From Kitasatospora sp. NA04385 (GTDB lineage Bacteria; Actinomycetota; Actinomycetes; Streptomycetales; Streptomycetaceae): a stretch of 64,000 bases of DNA. The stretch's first letter is position 1; each line of letters begins with the position of its first letter. This document shows, piece after piece, positions 48,994 through 59,382 of this stretch. Where the stretch lies: NCBI RefSeq assembly GCF_013364235.1, contig NZ_CP054919.1, forward strand, positions 3,096,247 through 3,160,246, given 5' to 3'. The notes beneath the pieces are model-generated. The model searched no databases. It was not told where the DNA came from and saw only the letters and a program-made list of their open reading frames with translations. Made by a program: the position numbers and the translations under genes.

Positions 48994-49428
48994 TCAGCGC
49001 TTCGCGGCGACCTGGACCGGGATGACCGGCTCCACCACGGCGGTGCAGGCCGAGCAGCGGCGGGCCGCCTCCGGGATGTCGGTCAGGCACTCGGGGCACG
49101 GGCGCTTGGGCACCGAGGGCTTCTTCGGCAGGTAGCGGGCGGTGGCCTTGGAGACCGGCAGCACCACGCAGAAGTACAGCACCGCGGCGGTCAGCACGAA
49201 CGCGATCAGCACGTTCAGGAACTGGCCGTACGGGAAGATGACGCCCGCCACGTGGAACTTGTACGCGCTGAAGTCGCCGGCCGCGCCGACCACCACGCCC
49301 AGCACCGGGGTGAGGAAGGCGCTGACGAAGCCGGTGACCACACCGGTGAAGGCCGCACCGATGACCACACCGACGGCCATGTCGATGACGTTGCCGCGCA
49401 TCATGAAGTCGCGGAAGCCCTTGAGCAC
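48994..49428 (-). CDS. mscL: Large-conductance mechanosensitive channel MscL with zinc-ribbon tail
   Basis: A 144-aa pentameric channel that releases solutes on osmotic downshock. The N-terminal amphipathic helix and TM1 are GFRDFMMRGNVIDMAVGVVI, then GAAFTGVVTGFVSAFL. TM2 is FLNVLIAFVLTAAVLYFCVV. After TM2 comes CPECLTDIPEAARRCSAC, a C-x2-C...C-x2-C zinc ribbon, before the short tail. It is interposed between map and infA, an odd place for this gene, and has its own hairpin-bounded unit. Confidence 0.93.
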   Translation of the reverse strand: MLKGFRDFMMRGNVIDMAVGVVIGAAFTGVVTGFVSAFLTPVLGVVVGAAGDFSAYKFHVAGVIFPYGQFLNVLIAFVLTAAVLYFCVVLPVSKATARYLPKKPSVPKRPCPECLTDIPEAARRCSACTAVVEPVIPVQVAAKR

Positions 49429-49478
49429 TGTCTCTCCCCTGGGGTTGCTGCGGGTGTCAGCTGACGAAAATAGGACAA

Positions 49479-49508
49479 GGGGCCCCGAGGTCCAAACCCC
49501 GGGGCCCC
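49479..49508 (-). terminator. Terminator after map
   Basis: GGGGCCCCG pairs with CGGGGCCCC around a 12-nt loop between the map stop (49559) and the mscL start (49428), which makes mscL independent of the secY-adk-map unit. Confidence 0.8.
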
Positions 49509-49558
49509 GATCCGCCCGCAGTGAGAGAAGTGCCTCAGCCCGCGCGGCCCCGGCCGGT

Positions 49559-50395
49559 TCAGCCCAGCGGGTCCGGCGCGGCGGTGACGCCCAGCTTGGC
49601 CAGCTCGGCCCGGCCGCCGTCGAAGGCGGTCAGCACCAGCGGGCCCTGCTCGGTGACGGCCACCGAGTGCTCCCAGTGCGAGGCCCACGTCCCGTCGGTG
49701 GTGACGACCGTCCAGTCGTCCGCCAGCACCTCGGTGTGCGGGGTGCCCAGCGACACCATCGGCTCGATCGCCAGCACGGTGCCGGGGACCAGCTTCATGC
49801 CCTTGCCGCGGCCGGCCACGTAGTTCAGCACGTGCGGCTCCATGTGCATCGCGGTGCCGATGCCGTGGCCGCCGTAGCCCTCGGTGATGCCCCACTTGCC
49901 CTTCGGCGGCAGCGGCTGGCGGCGGATGAAGCCCTCGATCGACCGGGAGACGTCGACCAGCCGGTTGCCCTTCTTCATCTGGGCGATGCCGGCCCACATC
50001 GAGCCCTCGGTGACCTTGGACAGCATCACGTTCTCGGCGGCGGTCTCGCCGACCGCGACGGTGATCGCCGCGTCGCCGTGCCAGCCGTCCAGGATCGCAC
50101 CGCAGTCGATCGAGATCAGGTCGCCCGCCTTCAGCACCCGCTCGCCGGGGATGCCGTGCACGACCTCCTCGTTCACCGAGGCGCAGATCACGCCCGGGAA
50201 CCACAGGCCGCCGTGGTCGGCCCGGAAGTTGGAGGTGGCGCCGTGCTTGGCGATGACCGCGTCGGCGACGTCGTTCAGCTCCCCGGTGGTCACCCCCGGG
50301 GCGACCGCCTCGCGGCAGGCCTTCAGCGCCTCGGCGACGACCAGCCCGGCCGCTCGCATCTTGGCGATCTGCTCGGGGGTCTTGATCTCCACCAT
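49559..50395 (-). CDS. map: Methionine aminopeptidase type I
   Basis: A 278-aa metalloprotease that removes N-terminal Met. The dinuclear metal ligands are visible: the Asp pair in LISIDCGAILDGWHGDAAIT, His in GYGGHGIGTAMHMEP, and Glu residues near LAIEPMVSLGTPHTEVLADD. ATG 50395 (start of MVEIKTPEQIAK) has GGAAGG upstream; GTG 50413 would add 6 residues. A hairpin separates it from adk. Confidence 0.95.
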   Translation of the reverse strand: MVEIKTPEQIAKMRAAGLVVAEALKACREAVAPGVTTGELNDVADAVIAKHGATSNFRADHGGLWFPGVICASVNEEVVHGIPGERVLKAGDLISIDCGAILDGWHGDAAITVAVGETAAENVMLSKVTEGSMWAGIAQMKKGNRLVDVSRSIEGFIRRQPLPPKGKWGITEGYGGHGIGTAMHMEPHVLNYVAGRGKGMKLVPGTVLAIEPMVSLGTPHTEVLADDWTVVTTDGTWASHWEHSVAVTEQGPLVLTAFDGGRAELAKLGVTAAPDPLG

Positions 50396-50451
50396 CTGGT
50401 CAACGCCTTCCACGTTCTGTGTCTCGGACTGCCCTCCACCGTACGACGCAC

Positions 50452-50493
50452 GAGACGGCCGGGCCGCCCGCTGCGGGGCGACCCGGCCGTCTC
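50452..50493 (-). terminator. Hairpin between adk and map
   Basis: GAGACGGCCGGG pairs perfectly with CCCGGCCGTCTC, with further pairing in the loop, right after the adk stop. Confidence 0.75.
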
Positions 50494-50509
50494 ACGACGT
50501 CCCGTGGCG

Positions 50510-51169
50510 TCAGGCGTTCTTGTTCTGCTCCAGGGCGGCGACCGCGCGCTCGGTCACCTCGTCCACCTTGCCGAGGGCGGAGATGGTGACCAGCAGGCCC
50601 TGCTCCTGGTAGTAGCCGATGATCGGCTCGGTCTTGGAGTGGTACTCCTCCAGCCGGACCCGCACGGCCTCCTCGGTGTCGTCCGAGCGCTGGTACAGCT
50701 CGCCGCCGCACTCGTCGCAGACGCCCTCGGTCTTCGGCGGGTTGTACACCACGTGGAACACGTGGGCGCCGTCCTTGCGGCACAGCCGGCGACCGGCGAT
50801 CCGCTTGACGACCTCGTCCTCGGGGACCTCAAGGTCCAGCACGCCGTCCAGCGCGATGCCGTTCTCGGCCAGGATGGCGTCCAGCGCCTCCGCCTGGCCC
50901 AGGTTGCGCGGGAAGCCGTCCAGCAGGAAGCCGCCTGCGGCGTCCGGCTGGAGCATGCGGTCCTTGGCCATCCCGATGGTGACCTCGTCGGGCACCAGGC
51001 GCCCGGCGTCCATGTAGGACTTCGCCTCGACACCCAGCGGGGTGCCCTGGCTGATGTTGGCACGGAACAGGTCACCGGTGGAGATGTGGGGAATGGACAG
51101 GGTCTTGGCCAGGACGTGCGCCTGAGTACCCTTCCCGGCCCCGGGGGGTCCGACGAGGACGATTCGCAT
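50510..51169 (-). CDS. adk: Adenylate kinase
   Basis: A 219-aa enzyme that interconverts AMP + ATP and 2 ADP. Walker A is [10 protein letters not shown] near the N-terminus; [14 protein letters not shown] is the AMP-site signature. The long-type LID carries Cys residues ([17 protein letters not shown]), suggesting structural zinc. The ATG overlaps the secY stop (TGATG), so it is translationally coupled to secY. Confidence 0.96.
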   Translation of the reverse strand: MRIVLVGPPGAGKGTQAHVLAKTLSIPHISTGDLFRANISQGTPLGVEAKSYMDAGRLVPDEVTIGMAKDRMLQPDAAGGFLLDGFPRNLGQAEALDAILAENGIALDGVLDLEVPEDEVVKRIAGRRLCRKDGAHVFHVVYNPPKTEGVCDECGGELYQRSDDTEEAVRVRLEEYHSKTEPIIGYYQEQGLLVTISALGKVDEVTERAVAALEQNKNA

Positions 51170-52476
51170 CAGCGGAGGAACCCTTCGTAATTGCGCTGCT
51201 GGAGTTGGCTCTCGATCTGCTTCACAGTTTCGAGTCCGACGCCGACGACGATGAGCACGGAGGTGCCGCCGAACGGGAAGTTGGTCTGCTGTCCGAAGGC
51301 GACCAGGGCGACCATCGGGATCAACGCGATGAGGCCCAGGTAGAGGGAACCCGGCCACGTGATGCGGGTGAGCACGTAGTTCAGGTACTCGGCCGTCGGC
51401 CGGCCGGCCCGGATGCCCGGGATGAACCCACCATACTTCTTCATGTTGTCGGCGACTTCTTCGGGGTTGAAGGAGATCGCGACGTAGAAGAAGGCGAAGA
51501 ACACGATCAGGACGAAGTAGGTCGCCATGTAGATCGGGTGGTCACCCTTGACGAAGTGGTTCCTGATCCAGACCGCCCAGTCCGCCTGCGAGTTGGTCAG
51601 CTGCACCACCAGCGCGGGGATGTACAGCAGCGAGGAGGCGAAGATGACCGGAATCACGCCCGCCTGGTTGACCTTCAGCGGGATGTAGGTCGAGGTGCCG
51701 CCGAAGGAACGGCGGCCGACCATGCGCTTCGCGTACTGCACCGGGATCCGGCGCTGGGCCTGCTCGACGAAGATGACCAGGCAGACCACGATGATGCCGA
51801 CCGCGATGACCGAGGCGAACTCGCCCCAGCCGTCCAGCAGGGTGCCCGACTCCTTGATCGCCCACATCGAGCCGGGGAAGCCGGCCGCGATCGAGGTGAA
51901 GATCAGGATGGACATGCCGTTGCCGATGCCGCGGTCGGTGATGAGCTCGCCGAGCCACATGATCACGGTGGTGCCCGCGGTCATGATGATGACCATGGTG
52001 GCGATCCGGAAGATCGACTGGTCCGGCACGATGTTGCCGCCCTCGGGGCAGCCCGAGAACAGGGCGCCGCTGGACGCGGTCGCCAGGATGCCGGTGCCCT
52101 GCAGCACGGCGAGGGCGATGGTCAGGTACCGGGTGTACTGCGTGATCTTCGCGGTGCCGGCCTGCCCCTCCTTCTTCAGGGCCTCCAGCCGCGGGATGAC
52201 CACGGTGAGCAGCTGCAGGATGATGCTGGCCGTGATGTACGGCATGATCCCGAGCGCGAAGACGGTCAACTGGAGCAGCGCGTTGCCGCTGAACAGGTTG
52301 ACCAGCCCGAACAACCCCTGGTTCTGGCCCTTCACGCACGCGTGAACGGCCTGGAAGTTGATTCCGGGCATCGGAACGTGGGCGCCCAGCCGGAACAGCA
52401 CCATGATGCCCAGCGTGAACAGCAGCTTCTTGCGCAGGTCGGGCGTCTGGAACGCCCGCGCGAACGCACTGAGCAC
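51169..52476 (-). CDS. secY: Protein translocase subunit SecY
   Basis: A 435-aa ten-helix channel of the Sec system. [20 protein letters not shown] begins it; the plug and signature segment [20 protein letters not shown], then [10 protein letters not shown], is present, as is the C-terminal [20 protein letters not shown]. The start is GTG 52476. A strong terminator separates it from rplO; it probably has its own promoter in the 187-nt stretch at 52477-52663, which was not pinned down. Confidence 0.97.
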   Translation of the reverse strand: MLSAFARAFQTPDLRKKLLFTLGIMVLFRLGAHVPMPGINFQAVHACVKGQNQGLFGLVNLFSGNALLQLTVFALGIMPYITASIILQLLTVVIPRLEALKKEGQAGTAKITQYTRYLTIALAVLQGTGILATASSGALFSGCPEGGNIVPDQSIFRIATMVIIMTAGTTVIMWLGELITDRGIGNGMSILIFTSIAAGFPGSMWAIKESGTLLDGWGEFASVIAVGIIVVCLVIFVEQAQRRIPVQYAKRMVGRRSFGGTSTYIPLKVNQAGVIPVIFASSLLYIPALVVQLTNSQADWAVWIRNHFVKGDHPIYMATYFVLIVFFAFFYVAISFNPEEVADNMKKYGGFIPGIRAGRPTAEYLNYVLTRITWPGSLYLGLIALIPMVALVAFGQQTNFPFGGTSVLIVVGVGLETVKQIESQLQQRNYEGFLR

Positions 52477-52663
52477 GGTGCCTCCTGCGCCTCCCGCGCG
52501 TCGTCGGCGGAAGGGTCGGTCCTGATGTGGGGAAAGGGAACTTCACGGACTCTAACAGTGCCCGGGTCCCGGACAGAAGCGCGTGCGGCCGCTCCCCCAC
52601 TCACGGGGTACGGCTTGCCCGGGTTTGACACACAAATCGAGCGTGTGCAAGGGGCCCCAACGG

Positions 52664-52709
52664 CACCGGGCCCCGGCTCCCCTCTCGCGAGGGGGGCCGG
52701 GGCCCGGTG
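52664..52709 (-). terminator. Terminator between rplO and secY
   Basis: CACCGGGCCCCGGC pairs with GCCGGGGCCCGGTG around a loop that itself pairs. It is one of the strongest hairpins in the window and ends the spc operon at rplO. Confidence 0.85.
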
Positions 52710-52737
52710 TCTGTCCGTGCGTCGGATCGACGGCGCG

Positions 52738-53193
52738 TCAGAGCAGTTCGGTGACCGAACCGCCGGCCGCGGTGATCTTCTCGGCGGCGGAGCCGGAGAC
52801 GGCGTCGACCGTCACCTGCAGCGCCACCGCGATGTCGCCCTGGCCGAGGACCTTGACGAGCTCGTTCTTGCGAACGGCGCCCTTCTCGACCAGGTCGGCC
52901 ACGGTGACCTCGCCACCGTTCGGGTAGAGCTCGGCCAGGCGGTCCAGGTTCACGACCTGGAACTGCTTGTGGGCCGGGTTCTTGAAGCCCTTCAGCTTCG
53001 GCAGGCGCATGTGGAGGGGCATCTGGCCACCCTCGAAGCGCTGCGGAACCTGGTAGCGGGCCTTGGTGCCCTTGGTACCACGACCTGCGGTCTTACCCTT
53101 GGAGCCCTCACCACGACCGACGCGGATCTTGTCGGTCTTGGCGCCGGGCGCCGGACGCAGGTTGTGGATCTTGATGGGGGAGTTGTCCGCCAT
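52738..53193 (-). CDS. rplO: Ribosomal protein L15
   Basis: A 151-aa late-assembly protein. The basic Gly-rich N-terminus ([20 protein letters not shown]) and [20 protein letters not shown] are canonical. It follows rpmD by 1 nt and is the last gene before the terminator. Confidence 0.97.
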   Translation of the reverse strand: MADNSPIKIHNLRPAPGAKTDKIRVGRGEGSKGKTAGRGTKGTKARYQVPQRFEGGQMPLHMRLPKLKGFKNPAHKQFQVVNLDRLAELYPNGGEVTVADLVEKGAVRKNELVKVLGQGDIAVALQVTVDAVSGSAAEKITAAGGSVTELL

Positions 53194-53194
53194 T

Positions 53195-53377
53195 TCAGTC
53201 CACCTCCTCGACCGTGACGAGGTGGCGAACGGTGTGGACCATGCCGCGGATCTCCGGGCGGTCCTCCTTCACCACGGTGTCGTTCAGCCGCTTCAGGCCG
53301 AGCGAGCGCAGGGTGTCACGGTGGTTCTGCTTGCTACCGATGTACGACTTGGTCTGGGTGACCTTCAGGCGAGCCAT
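53195..53377 (-). CDS. rpmD: Ribosomal protein L30
   Basis: A 60-aa protein beginning [20 protein letters not shown] and ending [14 protein letters not shown] 53377 overlaps the rpsE stop (TGATG), so the upstream in-frame sequence to 53569 is not coding for it. Confidence 0.96.
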   Translation of the reverse strand: MARLKVTQTKSYIGSKQNHRDTLRSLGLKRLNDTVVKEDRPEIRGMVHTVRHLVTVEEVD

Positions 53378-53997
53378 CAGGCGCTCACCCCAGCCGCACG
53401 GGCCCGGAGCAGCGCGGCCGGGGCCACGTCCTCCAGGGGCAGGCCACGACGGGCGGCGATCTCCTCGGGGCGCACGAGGCCCTTCAGAGCGGCCACGGTG
53501 GCGTGCACGATGTTGATCGCGTTGTCCGAGCCGAGCGACTTCGACAGGATGTCGTGAACGCCGGCGCACTCGAGGACGGCACGCACCGGGCCACCGGCGA
53601 TGACACCGGTACCGGGGGACGCCGGCTTCAGCAGCACGACGCCGGCGGCCTTCTCGCCCTGGATGGGGTGCGGGATGGTGCCCTGGATACGGGGGACCTT
53701 GAAGAAGTTCTTCTTGGCCTCCTCAACACCCTTGGCGATGGCGGCCGGAACCTCCTTCGCCTTGCCGTAACCGACACCCACGGTGCCGTCACCGTCGCCC
53801 ACCACGACCAGCGCGGTGAAGCTGAAACGACGACCACCCTTGACAACCTTGGCGACACGGTTGATCGCGACGACGCGCTCGACGTAAGCGGTCTTCTCGG
53901 CGACCGGGGCGCCGCCCCGCTCGTCCCGCTTACGGTCGCGCCGCTCGCCACCGGTGCCGCCGCCGGCGCCGCTACCGCGGCGCTGGGGTCCAGCCAT
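53377..53997 (-). CDS. rpsE: Ribosomal protein S5
   Basis: A 206-aa accuracy-centre protein. A Gly/Arg-rich N-terminal extension ([20 protein letters not shown]) precedes the dsRBD-like domain ([20 protein letters not shown]) and the C-terminal domain. The spectinomycin-contact loop reads [11 protein letters not shown], wild type. It is 48 nt after rplR. Confidence 0.97.
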   Translation of the reverse strand: MAGPQRRGSGAGGGTGGERRDRKRDERGGAPVAEKTAYVERVVAINRVAKVVKGGRRFSFTALVVVGDGDGTVGVGYGKAKEVPAAIAKGVEEAKKNFFKVPRIQGTIPHPIQGEKAAGVVLLKPASPGTGVIAGGPVRAVLECAGVHDILSKSLGSDNAINIVHATVAALKGLVRPEEIAARRGLPLEDVAPAALLRARAAGVSA

Positions 53998-54045
53998 TGG
54001 AATTACCTCTCTCGTTTACGTCCGCCGACAGAGTCGACGAGCGGC

Positions 54046-54429
54046 TTAGAAGTCGAGCCCGGACTCGCGGGCCGCGTCCGCCAGGGCGGCGATGCGGCCG
54101 GCGTACCGGTTGCCCGCGCGGTCGAAGACGACCGACTCGACGCCGGCGGCCTTGGCGCGCTCGGCGACCAGGCTTCCGACCTTCTTGGCCAGCTCGGTCT
54201 TGTCGCCCTCGGTGCCCTTGATGGACACGTCGAGGGTGGACGCCGACGCCAGGGTGTGACCCTTGGCGTCGTCGATGACCTGGGCGACCATGTGGCGGTT
54301 CGAACGCGTCACGACGAGGCGCGGACGCACCTCGGTGCCGACGACGCGCTTGCGAACGCGAATGGCGCGGCGCTTGCGGGCGGCGTTCTTGTAGGCGTTG
54401 CCCTTGCCGATCTTGACAGAGACGCTCAT
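54046..54429 (-). CDS. rplR: Ribosomal protein L18
   Basis: A 127-aa 5S rRNA-binding protein: [20 protein letters not shown] and the C-terminal [20 protein letters not shown] are typical. It begins 3 nt after the rplF stop. Confidence 0.97.
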   Translation of the reverse strand: MSVSVKIGKGNAYKNAARKRRAIRVRKRVVGTEVRPRLVVTRSNRHMVAQVIDDAKGHTLASASTLDVSIKGTEGDKTELAKKVGSLVAERAKAAGVESVVFDRAGNRYAGRIAALADAARESGLDF

Positions 54430-54432
54430 CGC

Positions 54433-54972
54433 TTACTTACCACTCTTTCCGACCTTGCGGCGGATGACCTCGCCCGCGTACTTGACGCCCTTGGCCTTGT
54501 ACGGGTCGGGCTTGCGCAGCTTGCGGATCTTCGCGGCGATCTCGCCGACCTTCTGCTTGTCGGTGCCGTCCACGTGGAACTTGGTGGGCGTCTCGACGAC
54601 GAAGGAGATCCCCTCCGGCGCGGTGACCAGGATCGGGTGGCTGTAGCCCAGCGCGAACTCCATGTCGGAGCCCTTCGCCGTGACTCGGTAGCCGACGCCG
54701 CTGATCTCCAGCGACTTGCGGTAGCCCGCGGTCACGCCGGTGATCATGTTCGCCACCAGCGTGCGCGACAGGCCGTGCAGGGCCTTCGACTGACGCTCGT
54801 CGTTCGGGCGGGTGACGACCAGAGTGCCGTCCTCGCCCTTGCCGATCTCGATCGGCGCGGCGACGACGTGGGTGAGCGAGCCCTTGGGGCCCTTCACCGA
54901 GACCGTCTGGCCGTCGATGGTGACGTCCACACCAGCGGGAACCTGGATGGGCAGCCGTCCAATGCGCGACAT
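54433..54972 (-). CDS. rplF: Ribosomal protein L6
   Basis: A 179-aa two-domain protein near the sarcin-ricin loop. [20 protein letters not shown] starts it and the C-terminal [20 protein letters not shown], then GKSGK, is canonical. It is 22 nt after rpsH. Confidence 0.97.
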   Translation of the reverse strand: MSRIGRLPIQVPAGVDVTIDGQTVSVKGPKGSLTHVVAAPIEIGKGEDGTLVVTRPNDERQSKALHGLSRTLVANMITGVTAGYRKSLEISGVGYRVTAKGSDMEFALGYSHPILVTAPEGISFVVETPTKFHVDGTDKQKVGEIAAKIRKLRKPDPYKAKGVKYAGEVIRRKVGKSGK

Positions 54973-54994
54973 TGCTGTACCTCCGTTTCCCGAA

Positions 54995-55402
54995 TTACCA
55001 GACGTAGGCGAGAACTTCTCCGCCTACGCCCTTCTTGGCGGCCTGCTTGTCGGTCAGGAGGCCGGAGGACGTGGAGATGATCGCCACGCCCAGGCCGCCG
55101 AGCACCTTCGGCAGGTTGGTGGACTTTGCGTACACACGCAGACCCGGCTTGCTGATGCGCTTGATGCCGGCGATGGAACGCTCGCGGTTGGGGCCGAACT
55201 TGAGCTCGATGGTCAGCTTCTTGCCGACCTCGTTCTCGGTGGGCTCCTCAACCTTGTAGGAGGAGATGTACCCCTCCTGCTGCAGGATCTCGGCGACGTG
55301 CGCCTTGATCTTGCTGGCCGGCATCGCCACGGAGTCGTGGTACGCCGAGTTCGCGTTACGCAGACGCGTGAGCATGTCTGCGATGGGGTCGGTCATGGTC
55401 AT
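54995..55402 (-). CDS. rpsH: Ribosomal protein S8
   Basis: A 135-aa central-domain protein; in E. coli it is the repressor of the spc operon. [20 protein letters not shown] and the C-terminal [20 protein letters not shown] are canonical. ATG 55402 gives MTMTDP; ATG 55396 is an alternative. A 267-nt structured gap separates it from rpsZ upstream. Confidence 0.96.
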   Translation of the reverse strand: MTMTDPIADMLTRLRNANSAYHDSVAMPASKIKAHVAEILQQEGYISSYKVEEPTENEVGKKLTIELKFGPNRERSIAGIKRISKPGLRVYAKSTNLPKVLGGLGVAIISTSSGLLTDKQAAKKGVGGEVLAYVW

Positions 55403-55669
55403 GGTGGCCTCAGGCCTCTCCCGCCGTGGTTTCTCCGCGCCAGGTCCCCCTCCGCGCACTCGGAGGAGTGCGAAAGGGGCACAAGCGCAGGGGACCTGCG
55501 ACGTAGTAAGACTGAATGTTCGCGGACCCTCACGAGAGGGCCGCGGGTCGCCCGAAGGGGGACGCCGCAGCAGGGGCCCGACCCCAACACCTTACGGGAT
55601 CCCTTGCGGGAACCCAAAAGCGTCGAGGTCGGGCACGCTACTCGCTGATGTCAGAACAGCTGGTAGGGA
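55403..55669 (-). other. Structured gap inside the spc operon (rpsZ-rpsH)
   Basis: No gene is seen. Several inverted repeats occur, notably CAGGTCCCC (55441-55449) with GGGGACCTG (55490-55498), and smaller stems further upstream. Neighbouring spc genes are only 1-50 nt apart, so this gap may hold an extra promoter or an S8-type control structure. Confidence 0.5.
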
Positions 55670-55855
55670 CTACCAGGAGCTCTTGGTCACGCCCGGCAGC
55701 TCGCCGCGGTGCGCCATCTCACGGAGGCACACACGGCAGAGGCCGAACTTGCGGTACACCGAGTGCGGGCGGCCGCAGCGCTGGCACCGGGTGTACGCCC
55801 GGACGCCGAACTTCGGCTTGCGCTCGGACTTAGCGATCAGGGCCTTCTTCGCCAT
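55670..55855 (-). CDS. rpsZ: Ribosomal protein S14, zinc-binding (type Z)
   Basis: A 61-aa protein with the full zinc site CQRC...CRVC ([20 protein letters not shown], then RVCLRE). The zinc-free S14 paralogue of streptomycetes is normally elsewhere under zinc control. It lies 3 nt after rplE. Confidence 0.96.
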   Translation of the reverse strand: MAKKALIAKSERKPKFGVRAYTRCQRCGRPHSVYRKFGLCRVCLREMAHRGELPGVTKSSW

Positions 55856-55858
55856 GGC

Positions 55859-56428
55859 TCACGCCTCCTTGAACGGGAAGCCCAGAGCGCGCAGGAGCGC
55901 CCGGCCCTCATCGTCGGTCTGAGCGGTGGTCACGACGGTGATGTCCATACCGCGCTGACGGTCGACCTTGTCCTGGTCGATCTCGTGGAACATGACCTGC
56001 TCGGTCAGACCGAAGGTGTAGTTGCCACGGCCGTCGAACTGCTTGGGCGAGAGGCCGCGGAAGTCACGGATACGCGGCAGCGCCAGCGACACCAGACGGT
56101 CCACGAACTCCCACATGCGGTCACCGCGGAGGGTGACGTGGGCACCGATCGGCTGGCCCTCGCGCAGCTTGAACTGCGCGATGGACTTGCGGGCCTTGGT
56201 GACGGCCGGCTTCTGACCGGTGATCGCGGTCAGGTCCTTGATGGCACCCTCGATCAACTTGCTGTCACGGGCGGCCTCGCCGACACCCATGTTGACCACG
56301 ACCTTGACCAGGCCGGGGATCAGCATGACGTTCTCGTACGAGAACTGCTCGTGCAGCTGACCCTTGACCTCGGAGAGGTACTTCTCCTTGAGGCGGGGGG
56401 TCACCTTCTCAACAGTCGTCTCAGACAT
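55859..56428 (-). CDS. rplE: Ribosomal protein L5
   Basis: A 189-aa 5S rRNA-binding protein of the central protuberance. [20 protein letters not shown] and [20 protein letters not shown] are canonical. The ATG overlaps the rplX stop by one base. Confidence 0.97.
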   Translation of the reverse strand: MSETTVEKVTPRLKEKYLSEVKGQLHEQFSYENVMLIPGLVKVVVNMGVGEAARDSKLIEGAIKDLTAITGQKPAVTKARKSIAQFKLREGQPIGAHVTLRGDRMWEFVDRLVSLALPRIRDFRGLSPKQFDGRGNYTFGLTEQVMFHEIDQDKVDRQRGMDITVVTTAQTDDEGRALLRALGFPFKEA

Positions 56429-56751
56429 CAGATGTCCTCACCGGTCCGCTTGGCAACGCGGATCTTGTTGCCCTGGTCGTCAAAGCGGTAGCCGACGCGG
56501 GTGACGACCTTCTTGCCGTCCTTCTCCACGACCAGCTGGACGTTGGAGACGTGCACCGGGGCCTCGACGGTCACGATGCCACCCTGGGTGCCGGGGCCCG
56601 GCTTGGTGTGCTTCTTGACCCGGTTGACACCCTCGACCAGGACCTTGTTGTCAGCGGGGATGGCCTGGATGACCTTGCCCTGCTTGCCCTTGTCCTTGCC
56701 GGTGATGACCTGGACCAGGTCACCCTTCTTGATCTTCATGCTGTTCGCCAT
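56428..56751 (-). CDS. rplX: Ribosomal protein L24
   Basis: A 107-aa assembly initiator with a KOW motif: [20 protein letters not shown]. It lies 3 nt after rplN. Confidence 0.97.
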   Translation of the reverse strand: MANSMKIKKGDLVQVITGKDKGKQGKVIQAIPADNKVLVEGVNRVKKHTKPGPGTQGGIVTVEAPVHVSNVQLVVEKDGKKVVTRVGYRFDDQGNKIRVAKRTGEDI

Positions 56752-56754
56752 GGG

Positions 56755-57126
56755 TTAGAGCACCTCCGGCGCCAGCGAGATGATCTTCATGAACTTCTTG
56801 TCACGCAGCTCGCGGCCCACCGGGCCGAAGATGCGGGTACCGCGGGGGTCGCCATCGGTGTTCTTGAGAACGACGGCGGCGTTCTCGTCGAAGCGGATGT
56901 ACGAACCGTCCGGACGGCGGCGCTCCTTGACGGTGCGGACGACGACGCACTTGACGACGTCGCCCTTCTTCACCGAACCGCCGGGGATCGCGTCCTTGAC
57001 GGTGGCGACGATGACGTCCCCGATGCCGGCGTAGCGGCGACCGGAGCCACCGAGAACGCGGATGCAGAGAATCTCCTTGGCACCCGTGTTGTCGGCGACG
57101 CGCAGTCGCGACTCCTGCTGGATCAC
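56755..57126 (-). CDS. rplN: Ribosomal protein L14
   Basis: A 123-aa protein at the intersubunit face. [20 protein letters not shown] starts it and [19 protein letters not shown] ends it. A gap of about 100 nt separates it from rpsQ upstream. Confidence 0.97.
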   Translation of the reverse strand: MIQQESRLRVADNTGAKEILCIRVLGGSGRRYAGIGDVIVATVKDAIPGGSVKKGDVVKCVVVRTVKERRRPDGSYIRFDENAAVVLKNTDGDPRGTRIFGPVGRELRDKKFMKIISLAPEVL

Positions 57127-57228
57127 AGCTTTCTCCTGATCGTCAACAAGTGTTGACGGGCCGGCCGCTGCTCACACCCGCGCCCCTGGGGGCCTGGTGC
57201 ACATACGGCCGTACCGCGAACAACCTTG

Positions 57229-57501
57229 TTACTTGGCCTTCTCGAGGATCTCGACGACGCGCCAGCGCTTCGTCGCGGACAGCGGCCGGGTCTCCATCAG
57301 GAGGACACGGTCGCCGACACCGCACGCGTTCTGCTCGTCGTGCGCCTTCAGCTTGTTGGTACGGCGGATGACCTTGCCGTACAGCGCGTGCTTGACGCGG
57401 TCCTCGACGGCGACGACGACGGTCTTGTCCATCTTGTCGCTGACGACGAGACCCTCACGGGTCTTGCGGAAACCGCGCGTCTCGTTGGTGTTCTCAGTCA
57501 T
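57229..57501 (-). CDS. rpsQ: Ribosomal protein S17
   Basis: A 90-aa OB-fold primary binder of 16S r[23 protein letters not shown] is diagnostic. Its ATG overlaps the rpmC stop by one base. Confidence 0.97.
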   Translation of the reverse strand: MTENTNETRGFRKTREGLVVSDKMDKTVVVAVEDRVKHALYGKVIRRTNKLKAHDEQNACGVGDRVLLMETRPLSATKRWRVVEILEKAK

Positions 57502-57725
57502 CAGGCGTTCTCCACCGTCTCGATGCCCAGCTCGCGCTCGCGCATCAGGGTGTAGATCCGCGCGATGTCCTTACGGACCAGCCGGAGCCGTCCGTGGTTG
57601 TCGAGCTGCCCGGTCGCCGCCTGGAAGCGGAGGTTGAACAGCTCCTCCTTGGCCTCACGGAGCTTGGCAACGAGACCCTCGTTGTCCAGTTCGCGAAGCT
57701 CAGCAGCCTTGGTAGCGGCCGACAT
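57501..57725 (-). CDS. rpmC: Ribosomal protein L29
   Basis: A 74-aa coiled-coil protein at the tunnel exit; [20 protein letters not shown] and [15 protein letters not shown] are canonical. Its ATG overlaps the rplP stop. Confidence 0.97.
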   Translation of the reverse strand: MSAATKAAELRELDNEGLVAKLREAKEELFNLRFQAATGQLDNHGRLRLVRKDIARIYTLMRERELGIETVENA

Positions 57726-58144
57726 CAGCTCTCACCGTCCTCGCGCCGAACGATCCGGCACTTCATCGGAAGCTTGTGCGCGGCGCGGGTGAGCGCCTCG
57801 CGAGCAATCTTCTCGTTCGGGTACGACAGTTCGAACATGACCCGACCCGGGTGCACGTTCGCGATCCACCACTCCGGCGAACCCTTACCGGAACCCATGC
57901 GGGTCTCGGCCGGCTTCTTGGTGAGCGGGCGGTCCGGGTAGATGTTGATCCAGACCTTGCCGCCACGACGGATGTGACGGGTGATCGCGATACGAGCGGA
58001 CTCGATCTGGCGGTTCGTCACGTAGGCCGGGGTCACGGCCTGGATGCCGAACTGGCCGAACGCCAGCTCGGTGCCACCCTTCGAGGCGCCGCGGCGCTTC
58101 GGGTGGTGCTGCTTGCGGTGCTTGACCCGACGGGGGATCAGCAT
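57725..58144 (-). CDS. rplP: Ribosomal protein L16
   Basis: A 139-aa protein near the A site. [20 protein letters not shown] starts it; [20 protein letters not shown] is the functional loop. It is 5 nt after rpsC. Confidence 0.97.
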   Translation of the reverse strand: MLIPRRVKHRKQHHPKRRGASKGGTELAFGQFGIQAVTPAYVTNRQIESARIAITRHIRRGGKVWINIYPDRPLTKKPAETRMGSGKGSPEWWIANVHPGRVMFELSYPNEKIAREALTRAAHKLPMKCRIVRREDGES

Positions 58145-58149
58145 TGCGG

Positions 58150-58974
58150 TCAGGCCTCCGTTCCGGTGTTCTCGGCAGCCGGAGCCTCGGCGGCCGGGGC
58201 CGCAGCGGCCTCGGCAGCGGCGGGACGACGGCCGCGGCCACCGCGCTCGCCACCGCGACGCTCGCCACCGCGGGCGGGACGACCGCCCTCGGGACGGGCC
58301 GGACGGTTGCCGGAGCGGGCAGCGGCGTTCTCAGCGCGGACCTCGGCGATGTTCTTGACGTCGCCCTTGTAGATCCAGACCTTCACGCCGATGCGGCCGA
58401 AGGTGGTCTTGGCCTCGAAGAAGCCGTAGTCGACGTTCGCGCGCAGGGTGTGCAGCGGCACACGGCCCTCGCGGTAGAACTCCGAACGGCTCATCTCGGC
58501 GCCGCCGAGACGACCGGAGCACTGGACCTTGATGCCCTTGGCGCCGGCCTTCATGGTCGACTGCATGCTCTTGCGCATGGCGCGACGGAAGGAGACGCGG
58601 GAGGACAGCTGCTCCGCGACGCCCTGAGCCACGAGCTGGGCGTCCAGCTCGGGGTTCTTGACCTCGAGGATGTTCAGCTGGACCTGCTTGCCGGTCAGCT
58701 TCTCCAGGTTGCCCCGGATCTTGTCGGCCTCCGCGCCGCGGCGGCCGATCACGATGCCCGGACGGGCGGTGTGGATGTCCACGCGGACGCGGTCACGGGT
58801 GCGCTCGATCTCCACCTTCGAGATGCCGGCGCGCTCCATGCCCTTCGTCATGAGACGCCGGATGGCGACGTCTTCCTTGACGTAGTCCTTGTACAGCTTG
58901 TCGGCGTACCAGCGGGACTTGAAGTCCGTGCTGATGCCGAGGCGGAACCCGTGCGGGTTAACCTTCTGGCCCAT
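58150..58974 (-). CDS. rpsC: Ribosomal protein S3
   Basis: A 274-aa mRNA-entry protein with KH domain ([20 protein letters not shown]). A roughly 50-residue Arg/Gly then Ala-rich tail ([20 protein letters not shown]) is an actinobacterial extension. The ATG overlaps the rplV stop. Confidence 0.97.
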   Translation of the reverse strand: MGQKVNPHGFRLGISTDFKSRWYADKLYKDYVKEDVAIRRLMTKGMERAGISKVEIERTRDRVRVDIHTARPGIVIGRRGAEADKIRGNLEKLTGKQVQLNILEVKNPELDAQLVAQGVAEQLSSRVSFRRAMRKSMQSTMKAGAKGIKVQCSGRLGGAEMSRSEFYREGRVPLHTLRANVDYGFFEAKTTFGRIGVKVWIYKGDVKNIAEVRAENAAARSGNRPARPEGGRPARGGERRGGERGGRGRRPAAAEAAAAPAAEAPAAENTGTEA

Positions 58975-59321
58975 TACCGGGTCCCTTCCTTGCTGCTGAC
59001 GACCACGGTGATGTGGCTGGTCCGCTTGCGGATCCGGTAGGCACGGCCCTGGGCGCGCGGACGGAACCGCTTCAGGGTCGGGCCCTCGTCAACGTACGCC
59101 TCGGAGATGTAGAGGTCGTCCGTGTTGGAGTGGTTGTAGTTGTGCGCGGCGTTGGCGATGGCGCTGTTGAGCACCTTGCCGACCGGCACGGTGGCGGCCT
59201 GCGGAGCGAAACGCAGGACGGCCTGGGCCTCCGTGGCCGGCAGGCCACGGATGAGGTCCACCACGCGGCGGGCCTTCATGGGCGTGACGCGGATGTACCG
59301 CGCCTGGGCCCTGGCTTCCAT
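58974..59321 (-). CDS. rplV: Ribosomal protein L22
   Basis: A 115-aa protein whose loop lines the exit tunnel. [20 protein letters not shown] starts it. ATG 59321 has AAGGGGA upstream; the in-frame 9 residues to 59348 are not needed. Confidence 0.97.
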   Translation of the reverse strand: MEARAQARYIRVTPMKARRVVDLIRGLPATEAQAVLRFAPQAATVPVGKVLNSAIANAAHNYNHSNTDDLYISEAYVDEGPTLKRFRPRAQGRAYRIRKRTSHITVVVSSKEGTR

Positions 59322-59382
59322 GGTTGTCCCCTTAATGGAGTAAGTCACTTTGTCGTTCTGGCGCTACAGCTCGCGGAAGCGA

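Noticed and set aside
55399..55617. 72-codon minus-strand frame in the rpsZ-rpsH gap
   Set aside because: Codon bias is poor and the sequence is better explained by inverted repeats.
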